Part shown: one piece after another, positions 16,569 to 25,465 of the stretch
How the letters are laid out: every line of letters starts with the position of its first letter
Position numbering within the stretch: position 1 is the first letter of the stretch
From: Planctomycetota bacterium
GTDB taxonomy: Bacteria > Planctomycetota > UBA1135 > GCA-002686595
Direction: 5' to 3'
NCBI GenBank assembly: GCA_023150475.1
Contig: JAKLKU010000008.1
Coordinates: 62,001 to 126,000 of the forward strand
DNA: 64,000 nt
Made by a program: the position numbers and the translations under genes
Notes under the pieces: generated by a model
Told to the model about the DNA's origin: nothing
Database searches by the model: none
What the model saw: the letters and a program-made list of their open reading frames with translations, nothing else

Positions 16569-17692
16569 AAGTCTCGGACTTCGACTACGAGCTCCCGCCC
16601 GAGCGCATCGCCGACTCGCCTGCGTCACCACGCGATGCGGCGCGGCTCTTCGTGCACGACGTCGCGAGCGGACGCAGCGAACACGCGCACGTCCGCGACT
16701 TGCCGGCGTTCCTCGCGCCGGGCGACCTCATGGTCGTCAACGACACGCGCGTGCGCGCGGCACGGTTGGTCGGCGCACGCGCGAGCGGCGGCGCGGTCGA
16801 GATGCTGCTCGTCGAACGCGAAGCGTCGGGCGCGTGGCGCGCGCTCGTCAAACCGGCGGCTCGGCTGAAGCCGGGCGAACTGGTCACGCTCGAAGGCGGC
16901 GCGCTCGTCGCGCGGATGCTCGTGCGCGAGACGAGCGGCGACGGTCACGGGGAGTGGCGCGTCGAGCTCCTTTCAGGCGCGACGCGCGAACGCGCGAGCG
17001 ACGACGAACTCGAACGGCACGGTCGCATGCCGCTGCCGCCGTACCTGCATCGGCCTCGCGGCGAGGATCCGCGTCGCGACGCAGACCGCGCGAGTTACCA
17101 GACGCTCTTCGCGCGCGAGCTCGGCGCGGTCGCGGCGCCGACGGCGGGGTTGCACTTCACGCCGGAACTGCTCGCGGCGCTCGACCGTCGCGGCGTCGAA
17201 CGCGCGCAAGTGACGCTGCACGTCGGCGAAGGCACGTTCCGCTCGGTCGAAGTGGAGGACACCGACGCGCATCGGATGCACTCCGAGCGGTTCGTGCTCG
17301 ACGGCTGCGCCGCCGACGCAATTCGCGCCGCTCGCGCGCGCCACGGTCGCGTCGTCGCCGTCGGCACCACCAGTGCGCGCACGCTCGAGTCGTGCGCACT
17401 CGACGACCCGAGCGCGCTCGTCGCTGGCCCGAGCGGGCTCGTCGCTCCACGTGCCGGCGAGACGCGGCTCTTCGTCGTGCCGCCGTATCGTTTCCGCGTC
17501 GTCGACGTGCTGTTGACGAACTTCCACTTGCCGCGCAGCACGCTCTTGATGCTGGTCAGCGCCTTCGCCGGCCGCGAGCGCGTGCTCGAGCTCTACCGCG
17601 AAGCGATCGCGCGTGGTTATCGGTTCTACAGCTACGGCGACGCGCTCTTGCTCGTCGGCGAACCGCGTCACTCGTCCGCGGCGAGGAGCTGA
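16565..17692 (+). CDS. queA: S-adenosylmethionine:tRNA ribosyltransferase-isomerase QueA
   Basis: A 375-residue QueA, the enzyme that transfers and isomerises the ribosyl part of SAM onto preQ1 in tRNA to give epoxyqueuosine. The family signatures are all present: FDYELPPERIADSP at the N-terminus, MVVNDTRV, GRMPLPPYL, the block YQTLFARELGAVAAPTAGLHF, TLHVGEGTF, VAVGTTSARTLE, and LLTNFHLPRSTLLMLVSAF near the C-terminus. Start is a GTG at 16565 within the stop of the previous gene. The 3' end overlaps the convergent thiE gene by 25 bp. queG, the next enzyme of the pathway, is 4.4 kb further on and on the other strand; no tgt is seen in the window. Confidence 0.97.
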   Translation: MKVSDFDYELPPERIADSPASPRDAARLFVHDVASGRSEHAHVRDLPAFLAPGDLMVVNDTRVRAARLVGARASGGAVEMLLVEREASGAWRALVKPAARLKPGELVTLEGGALVARMLVRETSGDGHGEWRVELLSGATRERASDDELERHGRMPLPPYLHRPRGEDPRRDADRASYQTLFARELGAVAAPTAGLHFTPELLAALDRRGVERAQVTLHVGEGTFRSVEVEDTDAHRMHSERFVLDGCAADAIRAARARHGRVVAVGTTSARTLESCALDDPSALVAGPSGLVAPRAGETRLFVVPPYRFRVVDVLLTNFHLPRSTLLMLVSAFAGRERVLELYREAIARGYRFYSYGDALLLVGEPRHSSAARS

Positions 17693-18396
17693 CGCAGTTC
17701 GCGCGCGGCACGCGCCGGATCGTCCGCCGCGAGGATCGCCGACGAAATCGCGGCGCGGCCGACCTCGGCGAGCTCTCCGGCGTTGGTGCGATCGATCCCG
17801 CCGATCGGGAAGAGCGGCAACGGCGTCGCCCGCGCGGCGATCCATGCCGCTTCCGGACCGAGGCCGCGCGCGTAGCCCTTCGTCGCCGTCGCGTGGATCG
17901 GGCCGAAGCCGAGGTAGTCGACGGCGAGTTCGCTCGCTCCGACGACCTGGGCCTGCGTGTGCGTCGAGAGCCCGATCAGCGCGTCCGGGCCGAGCAGCTC
18001 GCGCGCGAGCGCGACCGGACAGTCCTCCTGGCCGAGATGCACACCGTCGAGGCCTCGGTCGTCGCAAGCGAGCTCGGCGAGTGACCGCACGACGTCGACG
18101 CGGTCGTTCGCGATCACGAGCGGCCGTCGCGCGCGACCGGCGACGAGCGCGAGCACGCGCTGGCACCACTCGAAGAGCGCGCGCGCCTCGGTCTGCACGA
18201 GAGGCGCGTCGCCACCCAGCGGCTGCGGCGCTCGGTCGGCGGATTTCGGCCGCACTTGGACGACGTCGACGTGGTCGAGGACTTCGGCGAGCACCGCGAG
18301 CGGGTCGCGGGCGGCGCAGAGCTCGGGCGTGAAGAGCAAGTAGAGCCGCGCGTCGAGCAAGCGCTCGCGGCGCGCTTCACCCAGCTCCCGAGTCAC
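17668..18396 (-). CDS. thiE: Thiamine-phosphate synthase ThiE
   Basis: A 242-residue TIM-barrel enzyme that joins the pyrimidine and thiazole precursors to make thiamine phosphate. Diagnostic segments: VDVVQVRPKS, VIANDRVDV (normally INDR), DGVHLGQEDCPV, IGLSTHTQAQV, the phosphate-loop region LGFGPIHATATKGY (normally GPVFPTxTK), and FPIGGIDRTN. A longer frame opens at 18729, but family similarity begins just after a GTG at 18396, so that start is used. It is slightly divergent, with several Ala-for-Val type changes. Convergent with queA, overlapping by 25 bp. Confidence 0.9.
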   Translation of the reverse strand: MTRELGEARRERLLDARLYLLFTPELCAARDPLAVLAEVLDHVDVVQVRPKSADRAPQPLGGDAPLVQTEARALFEWCQRVLALVAGRARRPLVIANDRVDVVRSLAELACDDRGLDGVHLGQEDCPVALARELLGPDALIGLSTHTQAQVVGASELAVDYLGFGPIHATATKGYARGLGPEAAWIAARATPLPLFPIGGIDRTNAGELAEVGRAAISSAILAADDPARAARELRQLLAADE

Positions 18397-18606
18397 GGCC
18401 GGTCCTCGTTCGGCGCCGTTCGCGGCGCGGGCCGGTCGGCGGCGGAGACGGCATGGCGCGGCCGGAGCGGAGTGATCGTCGGTTGCATGGCGCGGTCGAC
18501 ACGTTTCTAGCGCGCGCGACGGCGGAAAGCGCGGGCGCGAGCGAGTCGCGTGCTCGCGATCTCGTTCGAGCGCCGTATCGCGGAGCGTCGCGCGCTCGCC
18601 CGTCGT

Positions 18607-18612
18607 TATGCT
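18607..18612 (+). promoter_or_regulatory. Candidate -10 element for the FG-GAP/UnbV gene
   Basis: TATGCT overlaps an in-frame ATG at 18608 and lies 10 nt before the ATG at 18623. If it is a promoter, 18623 is the real start and the mRNA is nearly leaderless. Confidence 0.35.
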
Positions 18613-20257
18613 CTTCGTCGCCATGTTCCTCACCGTCCAAGAAGCTGCGCCGCCGCCCGCGCCCTGGTTCGTCGAGCGCGCCGCCGAGTGCCTCGGCTCC
18701 GTCCCGACCGTCTGCGGCACGCGTGCCAAGGACTACATCCTCGAAGTCGACGGTGGCGGCATCGCGCTCGCCGATTTCGACGGCGACGCGGCGCTCGACC
18801 TCGTCGTCGTCGACGGTTCGACGATCGAGCGTGCGTCGAAGGACGAGCCCGGGTATCCGCCGAGGCTCTTCCTGAACGACGGCAAGGGCAAGTTTCGGCC
18901 CGCAGGCGAGCCGTGGGCGATGTCCGGCGGGCGCTGGGGGATGGGTTGCGCGATCGGCGACGTCGACGACGACGGTTGGCTCGATCTCGTGGTCACGCAG
19001 TGGGGGCCGACACGGCTCTTCCTCAATCAGCAGGGCAAGGGGTTCGTCGAAGCGACGTCGAGCGCGGGTTTCGTCGGTTCGGAATGGGGGACCAGCGCCG
19101 CGTTCCTCGACTACGACCGCGACGGGAAGCTCGACCTCGCTGTCGTCAACTACCTCGACTTCACGATCGGCAAGATCGCGCCGCCCGGCGGCGGTTGTTC
19201 GTGGAAGGGTTTTCCCGTGATGTGCGGGCCCGAAGGCCTGGTCGGCCAGCGCGATCGGCTCTATCGCAACCTCGGTGGCGGCAAGTTCACCGACGCGAGC
19301 GCGGCGGCGAAGTTCGGCGAGGAGCCCGCGGGGTTCGGGCTCGGCGCGACGACGTTCGACTACGACGGCGACGGCGACGTCGACCTCTTCGTCGGCAACG
19401 ACTCGACGCCGAACAACCTCTGGGAGAACCAAGGCGACGGCACGTTCAAGGAAGTGGGCTTCTTGCGCGGTTGCAGCCACGACTCGAACGGCCGCGAGCA
19501 GGCGAGCATGGGCATCGGCTGCGCGGACGTCGACGGCGACGGGCGCGAGGACCTGATGGTCACGACGTTCTCCGGCGAGAACAACTCGCTCTTCCTGTCG
19601 AAGCGCGACAAGCTCTTCCGCGAGAGCTCGTTCGCCGCCGGCATCGGCGGGCCGAGCATGCCACACCTCGGATGGGGCACGGCGCTCGCCGATCTCGACC
19701 TCGACGGCGATCTCGACTCGTTCGTGTTCAACGGCCACGTCTACCCGCAGGCCGACAATCCGGGCACCGACACGAGCTACGCGCAGGTCGATCACTTGTA
19801 CGAACAGACCGGCAAGCTGAAGTTCACGATGCGGCCGCTGTCCGACGGAGTGCCGCGCGTTTCACGCGCTTCGTCGATCGGCGACGTCGACGGCGACGGC
19901 GATCTCGATCTCGTCGCGATCCAACTCGACGGAGACGTCCGCGTGCTCGTCAACACCGCGCGCGAGCGGTTGCCGAAGGAGCGCACGCACTGGCTCGCCG
20001 TCGAACTGCGTGCGAAAGGTGCGAATCGGTTCGCGCTCGGCGCGGAGGTGTACGTCGAATGGGAGGGCGGCACGCGCGGCGCGGAAGTGCGCACGAGCGG
20101 CGGCTACCAAGCGGCCATCCAGCCTCGGGTGCACTTCGGGCTCGGCGCGGCGGCGAGCGCGAAGAAGCTCGTCGTGCGTTGGCCATCGGGCAAGCAGCAG
20201 ACGCTGACGGACGTCGCCGCGGATCGCCTGCTCGTGATCGAGGAGCCGAAAGAGTGA
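18608..20257 (+). CDS. CRTAC1-like FG-GAP repeat protein with ASPIC/UnbV domain
   Basis: A 549-residue protein, probably exported: the short N-terminus is hydrophobic (MLFVAMFLTVQ). At least six Asp-rich propeller loops of the FG-GAP/VCBS type follow, for example DFDGDAALD, DVDDDGWLD, DYDRDGKLD, DYDGDGDVD, DVDGDGRED and DLDLDGDLD. The last 80 residues, RFALGAEVYVEWEGG to VVRWPSGKQQTLTDV, form the ASPIC/UnbV domain. Such proteins are abundant in planctomycetes and bind calcium; their role is unclear, often attributed to surface adhesion. ATG 18623 is an alternative start. It overlaps the downstream TPR gene by four bases, a common pairing for this family. Confidence 0.9.
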   Translation: MLFVAMFLTVQEAAPPPAPWFVERAAECLGSVPTVCGTRAKDYILEVDGGGIALADFDGDAALDLVVVDGSTIERASKDEPGYPPRLFLNDGKGKFRPAGEPWAMSGGRWGMGCAIGDVDDDGWLDLVVTQWGPTRLFLNQQGKGFVEATSSAGFVGSEWGTSAAFLDYDRDGKLDLAVVNYLDFTIGKIAPPGGGCSWKGFPVMCGPEGLVGQRDRLYRNLGGGKFTDASAAAKFGEEPAGFGLGATTFDYDGDGDVDLFVGNDSTPNNLWENQGDGTFKEVGFLRGCSHDSNGREQASMGIGCADVDGDGREDLMVTTFSGENNSLFLSKRDKLFRESSFAAGIGGPSMPHLGWGTALADLDLDGDLDSFVFNGHVYPQADNPGTDTSYAQVDHLYEQTGKLKFTMRPLSDGVPRVSRASSIGDVDGDGDLDLVAIQLDGDVRVLVNTARERLPKERTHWLAVELRAKGANRFALGAEVYVEWEGGTRGAEVRTSGGYQAAIQPRVHFGLGAAASAKKLVVRWPSGKQQTLTDVAADRLLVIEEPKE

Positions 20258-21417
20258 TCGCCGCGTTGCTCGTGTTCGCTCTGGTGTCCCAGTCGGGCGC
20301 ACCGGAGAAGCCTCCGCAGGTCGACCTCGCGGCGCGAGTCGCCGCGGCGCTCACGCGTGATCCTGCGACGTTGCCCCACGCGACCGAAGGCAAGTGGGCG
20401 CAGTGGGACGCGAAACAGCCGCTCGCGGAGACCTTGATGCGCGCCTTCGCCGCCGGCGTCGGCGCGTACCAGCAGGGCGAGATCGGGCCGGCGCTCGCGC
20501 AGTTCCAGGCCTTGCTCGACCTCGAGCCGGACCTGCCGCCCGCGCTCTACCACGCGGGTCTCTGCTACTTCCGTCTGCGCAGGTACAAGGACTGCGTCAC
20601 GTTGCTCGAGCGTTTCGAGCTCGCGGCGCCGCGCGAAGTCGGCGCGACCCGCATGCTCGGGCACGCGTACTACTCGTTGGGGCGCTATGGCGAGGCTCGC
20701 GCGCAGTACGAGCAGGTGCTCGCCGTCGCGTCCGACGACACCGAGGCTCGCCGCGGACTCGCGCTCTCGCGCATGCGCGTCGGCGAACTCGACGAAGCAC
20801 TGGGCGAACTCGACCGGGTGCTCGCGAAGAAACCCGATCACGCCGACGCCCAGACGTGGAAGGCCCAGATCCTGTTCGACTTGGGCCGTAGCGAAGAAGC
20901 GCTGGCCGCGGCGCTGCGCGCGCGCGAACTCGATCCTTTCGAACCGAAACCGTGGTACCTCGTCGGGCAGATCCAACTCGACCTCGGCCGCGACGAGGAC
21001 GCGGAGGCGGCGCGCGCGAGGTTCGACGTGCTCGCTCGCGCGTCGTCGGAGATCCGTTCGCTCGAGGCGCTCCTCCTGACCGAGCCTCGCTCGACCAAAC
21101 CGTTGCGGCGGCTCGTCGAACTGCACGCGACGATCGGCGACGTGCCGCGCGCGAAGGAGTGGCTCGCGAGATTGCTCGCACCGGCGCCGAAGGACGTCGA
21201 GCTCAGGATCTTCGCGCTCGACACGTGGGTCGCCGCGGGCCAAGCCGACGCCGCGCTCGCGGCCGCGCTCGACCTCGAACGCGAATGCGCGAGCGAGGCG
21301 CGCGCGTGGAAACGACTGGAGGCCTACTGGGCATCCGTGCGCGACCGCGTGCGGCAGGTGCAGGCGTCCGAACGTTTTCTGCGGCTCTCGGGCGGCGCGG
21401 CGGACCAGGGCAAATAG
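20254..21417 (+). CDS. Exported tetratricopeptide-repeat protein
   Basis: A 387-residue protein from GTG 20254, which overlaps the stop of the FG-GAP/UnbV gene (GTGA). A hydrophobic N-terminus (IAALLVFALVSQSG) looks like a signal peptide. From about residue 65 on there are at least five TPR units (such as GVGAYQQGEIGPALAQFQAL and GLALSRMRVGELDEALGELD). TPR proteins serve as interaction platforms, and TPR/UnbV pairs are frequent in this phylum, so the two products probably act together outside the cytoplasm. A hairpin terminator follows immediately. Confidence 0.85.
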   Translation: MIAALLVFALVSQSGAPEKPPQVDLAARVAAALTRDPATLPHATEGKWAQWDAKQPLAETLMRAFAAGVGAYQQGEIGPALAQFQALLDLEPDLPPALYHAGLCYFRLRRYKDCVTLLERFELAAPREVGATRMLGHAYYSLGRYGEARAQYEQVLAVASDDTEARRGLALSRMRVGELDEALGELDRVLAKKPDHADAQTWKAQILFDLGRSEEALAAALRARELDPFEPKPWYLVGQIQLDLGRDEDAEAARARFDVLARASSEIRSLEALLLTEPRSTKPLRRLVELHATIGDVPRAKEWLARLLAPAPKDVELRIFALDTWVAAGQADAALAAALDLERECASEARAWKRLEAYWASVRDRVRQVQASERFLRLSGGAADQGK

Positions 21418-21419
21418 AA

Positions 21420-21459
21420 CCGCGCCTCGCGGTCGGATGCACTCGACCGAGAGGCGCGG
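21420..21459 (+). terminator. Long-stem hairpin after the TPR gene
   Basis: CCGCGCCTC (21420-21428) pairs with GAGGCGCGG (21451-21459), and inner GGTCG pairs with CGACC, giving a 16-bp stem with one internal mismatch, 3 bp after the stop. No U tract follows. It may act in both directions, as the next gene converges on it. Confidence 0.55.
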
Positions 21460-21518
21460 CGGACGTGACCAGGTTCGAAGACGGAGCGAGACGAAACGGG
21501 ATCCAGGATCCCCGCCGT

Positions 21519-21740
21519 TCAGGCGGACTCTTTGTTCTGTTGGTTCTTGCGCGGGCGGCCGCCCTTGGGGCGACGGTCTTGCAGCGCTTGGTTGAACGCT
21601 TGCCAATCCGCTTGGCTGAAGAGGCGCACTTCGCCGCCGCACTGGACGCAGAAGCTCTTGTCCACGCTCATCAGGTACGGCACGTAGTTTTGGCAGTGCG
21701 CGCAGAACTTGCGGTCGGCGTAGTAGTCGAGGTTTTCCAT
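21519..21740 (-). CDS. 73-residue zinc-ribbon protein with a basic GRPRK tail
   Basis: A small protein from ATG 21740. Two Cys-x2-Cys knuckles (FCAHC at residues 12-16 and FCVQC at 30-34) form a zinc ribbon, with DYYADRK before and EVRLFSQADWQAFNQAL after. The tail KGGRPRKNQQN resembles an AT-hook and would favour nucleic acid or acidic-partner binding. Proteins with this ribbon and the phrase VDKSFC...CGG recur in planctomycetes and some deltaproteobacteria, but no function is known to me. A longer frame reaches 22019 without similarity. It lies alone between convergent neighbours. Confidence 0.75.
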   Translation of the reverse strand: MENLDYYADRKFCAHCQNYVPYLMSVDKSFCVQCGGEVRLFSQADWQAFNQALQDRRPKGGRPRKNQQNKESA

Positions 21741-22088
21741 CGGGCTCGTGGTTCGTCGTGGTGTGTGACGGCTGCCGGAGGAGCAACGCGGCCGCCAACT
21801 GTCTGCCGGCAGCATCTCGATCGCGTAACTCCAAGAACAAGCTCGGACTAGGAGCGCCGAGTCGCTGGCCTGCCGCGCGCGCAGTCGTCGGCTCGGTGTC
21901 GACGAATGTGAACACGGACCGGGCCGATCCAAGCCCTTCGATGCGGTTCGTTGGACGTAGCTCACGCCTCTCGGGTTCGATGCGCCGTCGGAGCGCGCGC
22001 GCATCTCGCCCCGCGACAAGCACTTGGCGCGGCGGAGCGCTCTGCCACCGCGCGCGTGTCGAGCCGCTTGGACACGCCGGACGCGTGT
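21741..22088. other. Intergenic region with no recognised feature
   Basis: About 350 bp between the zinc-ribbon gene and the end of queG, both on the minus strand. It must contain the promoter of the zinc-ribbon gene; TTGTTC near 21836 (minus strand) is a weak -35 candidate. No ORF, tRNA or repeat was convincing. Confidence 0.3.
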
Positions 22089-23231
22089 TCAAACCGTTGA
22101 ACGCGGCGCGAGCTCGGTCTCGACCGTGCGGCGCATCCCGGCGCGGGCGTCCCCGTCGGGCTCGCGCTCGAGTGCGGCGAGCACGGCGTTGCGCACACCG
22201 CCGTCGTCGCGGTGGGCGTGGGCGAGTGCCCAGGCCGCTGCCTCACGCACGAGCGGTTCGTGATCGACGGTGAGCACGGCGAGCAGCGCGTCGCGACCGC
22301 GGTCGGAAGGCACGTTCCCCAACGCGATCGCCGCGTTGCGAGCCCGCCCGGCGCGTTTCGGTCGCTGCAGCGGTGACCCGTTCCAGCGCGTATCGTCGCG
22401 GTCGAGCAGCAAGTCGATCAACGTCGCGGCCTCGAGCGCTCGGTGCGTGCCGAAGCGCGCACCGAGGTCGGGACTGGACCGGCCCCAGGGGCAGACTTCG
22501 GAACAAATGTCGCAACCAAACGCCCATGCGGCGATCGAACCACGCAGGGCATGAGGCACGGGACCTGGGTTCTCGATCGTTTGATAGCTGATGCAGTCTC
22601 CTGCGTCGACGAGCCCGGGTTCACGGATCGCGCCGGTCGGACACGCGTCGATGCATGCGCGGCACGAGCCGCAGGACCCCGCGGCGGGCGCGCTCGCCGG
22701 TTCCAGTTCCGCGTCGACGATCAACGCTCCGAGGAAGAACCACGGACCGAACTCTGGATGCAGCAGGTTCGCCGCCTTCGACGGAAACCCCAGCGCCGCC
22801 CGAGCGGCGTGCGAGCGTTCGAGCAGCGGCCCGGCGTCGACCACTCGTCGGCGCTCACGCACCAGGCCTTCGCGCTGCAGCAGCCGGGCGAGCTTCAGCA
22901 GCTTCTCACCGACGACGTTGTGATAGTCGCGTCCCGCGGCGTAGCGCGCGATCCGGCCACCGTCAGCGAGGCGGAACGCCGGGCGCGAATGCGCCAGTCC
23001 GACCATCACGATGCTGCGCCCGGCAGCGAGCACTCGGCGTGGATCGACGATCCGCGCGCGCTCGGCCGCGAGGTAGTCGAGTCCGGCGTGGTGGCCGGCG
23101 TCGAGCCACGCCTCGAAACGCGGCGCGTCCGGCGGCGGGGCGCACGGCGCGACGCCGGCGAGGTCGAAGCCGACCTCCGCCGCTGCTTCCAAGGTTCGTT
23201 CGGTCGCGCCCACGCCGGCGGATTGTGCCAT
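22089..23231 (-). CDS. queG: Epoxyqueuosine reductase QueG
   Basis: A 380-residue cobalamin- and [4Fe-4S]-dependent enzyme that reduces epoxyqueuosine to queuosine in tRNA. The N-terminal substrate/B12 region contains RYAAGRDYHNVVGEKL and VDAGPLLERS. Two iron-sulfur motifs follow: CGSCRACIDACPTGAI and CDICSEVCPW. The C-terminal 90 residues are HEAT-like helices. The usual GLGWIGKNT block reads GFPSKAANLL here, a notable change although the lysine is kept. ATG 23231 gives the normal length; the frame extends upstream to 23348 without similarity. It complements queA in the same window. Confidence 0.92.
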   Translation of the reverse strand: MAQSAGVGATERTLEAAAEVGFDLAGVAPCAPPPDAPRFEAWLDAGHHAGLDYLAAERARIVDPRRVLAAGRSIVMVGLAHSRPAFRLADGGRIARYAAGRDYHNVVGEKLLKLARLLQREGLVRERRRVVDAGPLLERSHAARAALGFPSKAANLLHPEFGPWFFLGALIVDAELEPASAPAAGSCGSCRACIDACPTGAIREPGLVDAGDCISYQTIENPGPVPHALRGSIAAWAFGCDICSEVCPWGRSSPDLGARFGTHRALEAATLIDLLLDRDDTRWNGSPLQRPKRAGRARNAAIALGNVPSDRGRDALLAVLTVDHEPLVREAAAWALAHAHRDDGGVRNAVLAALEREPDGDARAGMRRTVETELAPRSTV

Positions 23232-23449
23232 CCCCCGTCGGCCGTAAGCGCCTTGCTCCGTGCGGCTTCCGTTCCCGCCGACCGTTGCAATACGAATCCC
23301 GACGAGTTTCCTCGCTGCGCACTCGTTACTGCCAGCACAGCGGGCCATAGAATCGAGCTAGCCCTAACGCCGGCCGTACAAACCCCAGCGGACGCGCCGG
23401 CACTCGGAACGACCTCCCACCCCACGTCCCCGAGCCCAGAGCCCGAACG

Positions 23450-24394
23450 ATGCTCGACGCCGATCTGACCGGGTCACCGGTCTCTGCGATCGCGAACGGT
23501 CTCGACCGCGCCACGCTGAGGCAGCGCATCCAAGCGCTGGGGCGCGACATCACGCACGCGGAAGGCGCGCGCATGTTGGCGGTGGTCGACGACGAGCAGC
23601 GCACGGCGGAGTCGGTGCGCGATGCAGTGTCGACCCGGCTGATGGAAGTGTTCCGCCAGCGCACGAACCGCGGCTCGTTCGCGTTGCTTTACGAGCTCAA
23701 CTGTGCGCACTTGCTGGCCCAAGTTTCGAGCTGTCTGCGGCGCTACGGGAACCGCGCGGATCCGCGGGACGTCCTCCAAGAGGTGTTCTTCAACGTCTAT
23801 CGCTATCCGCACCGCTTCAACTCCGAGCGCGAGGACGCGTTCCGCGTGTGGTCGGCCATGATCGTGCGGAACACGGTCCTGAAGCACCTGCGCTCGAATG
23901 GCCGCAACGGGCGACTCGAAGTCCCGTTCGAGGACCTCGGCGACCAAGCGGAACCGGAGGCGCGCAATCCGCTCGCGGGCGCGATGGACCAAGAGAGCGA
24001 GCGCGAGTGCGGTCGGGTGTACCTGACCTACTTGCACCTCTACTTGAAGTTCTACTCGATGCTCTCGGCGCGCGAGCGCTCGGCGATCCACTTGGTCGAA
24101 GTCGAGGAGTGCTCGTATCGCGACGCCGCCGAACGACTCGGGATCAAGCTCGAGAACCTGAAGATGGTGATCTTCCGTGCGCGGCGGAAGATCCACCGTG
24201 CGATGCGGCGCGTCTTCGAAGGCCTGCCGCCCGAGTGCAAGCCCGCGCGGGATCCGAGGCACGGCGACTTGGAGCTCGCGGTGAGCGAGTTCGAGGATGA
24301 TGCCCTGGAATCGTTCGATTCACCGGATTCCTCCGGGGCCCCGGAGTCGTCGGCCCGGTCGAGCGCCGACCCGGAACGAGGTGACGCATCATGA
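23450..24394 (+). CDS. ECF-like RNA polymerase sigma factor with long N-terminus
   Basis: A 314-residue sigma-70 family protein. An 80-residue N-terminal extension precedes region 2 (FALLYELNCAHLLAQVSS, then RADPRDVLQEVFFNVYRYPH and FRVWSAMIVRNTVLKHLR). Region 4 is LSARERSAIHLVEVEECSY followed by RDAAERLGIKLENLKMVIFR. The C-terminal 50 residues are acidic and Ser/Pro rich. A TAGAAT hexamer at 23347-23352 may be the -10 of its promoter. It overlaps the zf-HC2 gene by ATGA, a classical sigma/anti-sigma arrangement. Confidence 0.87.
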   Translation: MLDADLTGSPVSAIANGLDRATLRQRIQALGRDITHAEGARMLAVVDDEQRTAESVRDAVSTRLMEVFRQRTNRGSFALLYELNCAHLLAQVSSCLRRYGNRADPRDVLQEVFFNVYRYPHRFNSEREDAFRVWSAMIVRNTVLKHLRSNGRNGRLEVPFEDLGDQAEPEARNPLAGAMDQESERECGRVYLTYLHLYLKFYSMLSARERSAIHLVEVEECSYRDAAERLGIKLENLKMVIFRARRKIHRAMRRVFEGLPPECKPARDPRHGDLELAVSEFEDDALESFDSPDSSGAPESSARSSADPERGDAS

Positions 24395-25440
24395 GTGGCT
24401 GGACGGAAGACATGGCCGACCTGTGCTCCCACTTCCAGATGGACCTGTCGTGCATGGTCGACGGCGAACTCGACGAGTCCGCCGCCGGGCGCGCGATGGT
24501 GCACCTGGAGAGCTGTGATGCATGCCGTCGCTTCTTCGACGACACGCGTCAATGCATGCGCATGCACCTCGACATGGCGGATCCGAACCGCCTGATGGCT
24601 CGCATGGCGACGCTCACCGGCGCGGAACTGATGGAGGAGGCGCGCGGGATCGAGCTCGTCCACCGGCTCGCGACGATCTTCTACCAGCTCGGCAAGGCGT
24701 ACGTGCTCGCGGCGATCGACCCGGACTACCGCACTCGCGTGTTCGAAGCCGCGGTGCCGATCGAGAAGACCCAAACGCAGGGCCGCGGGTTCGTCGACGG
24801 CGTGCTGCAGTCGGGCGACAGCCGCGCACGCGCGATCGACGCGACTTGCGTCGGCGGAGTCGACTGGACCGACGCGCGTTCGATGCTCAACGGCCGGCTG
24901 AAGCAGATCGACAGCCCGCTCGAGAAGGGCCGCAAGCTGCTCGAAGAAGCGATCGCCGCCGATCCTTCGCACGAAGAGGCGCGGCTCTACTTGGCCTACG
25001 TCCACGCGACCGAAGGGCGCGTGCTCCAGGCCGCGGAGGAGTACCGGGCGATCTTCGACACGGCGATGGTCGACGAGAACCGCGGCCACGCGATCGTGCA
25101 ACTCGGCCGGCTCTACGAAGCCGAACGTGACTTCCGCCGCGCGTTGATCTGCTTCCGCTGGGTGACGATCAGTGGCCTCGCCGACCGTGACCCGCGCTTC
25201 TTCTACGTGCGCTTCAACATCGGCCTGGAATACGCGCAGCTCGGTGACCAAGAGCGCGCGCTCGCGAGCTTCCGCCGCCTCCTCGATCGCGAACCGAAGC
25301 GCATCGGCGAGATCGTCGGCTTGTTCGCTCGTTCGAAAAACCTGCAGAAGACCATCGAGGACCGCCCCGGCTTCGCGGAAGCGCTCGTCGCCAAGTGCCC
25401 CGAGCTTTTCGACGTCGCCGAAGAAGGCCACTCGCACTAG
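24391..25440 (+). CDS. zf-HC2 anti-sigma-type protein fused to TPR repeats
   Basis: A 349-residue protein with GAGGTGA as ribosome binding site. Residues 10-50 carry the zinc-binding anti-sigma motif: CMVDGELDESAAG then HLESCDACRRFF (His-x3-Cys-x2-Cys). No transmembrane helix is evident. From about residue 185 there are at least three TPR units (EEAIAADPSHEEARLYLAYV, HAIVQLGRLYEAERDFRRAL, FNIGLEYAQLGDQERALASF). It most likely sequesters the preceding sigma factor, with the soluble TPR part sensing or recruiting another protein. The absence of a membrane anchor distinguishes it from common zf-HC2 anti-sigma factors. Confidence 0.85.
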   Translation: MSGWTEDMADLCSHFQMDLSCMVDGELDESAAGRAMVHLESCDACRRFFDDTRQCMRMHLDMADPNRLMARMATLTGAELMEEARGIELVHRLATIFYQLGKAYVLAAIDPDYRTRVFEAAVPIEKTQTQGRGFVDGVLQSGDSRARAIDATCVGGVDWTDARSMLNGRLKQIDSPLEKGRKLLEEAIAADPSHEEARLYLAYVHATEGRVLQAAEEYRAIFDTAMVDENRGHAIVQLGRLYEAERDFRRALICFRWVTISGLADRDPRFFYVRFNIGLEYAQLGDQERALASFRRLLDREPKRIGEIVGLFARSKNLQKTIEDRPGFAEALVAKCPELFDVAEEGHSH

Positions 25441-25465
25441 TTCGCTCCATGATCGGAGGTGAATC

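Noticed and set aside
21955..22000. T-loop-like GGGTTCGATGC suggesting a tRNA
   Set aside because: No acceptor or anticodon stem pairing could be built around it.
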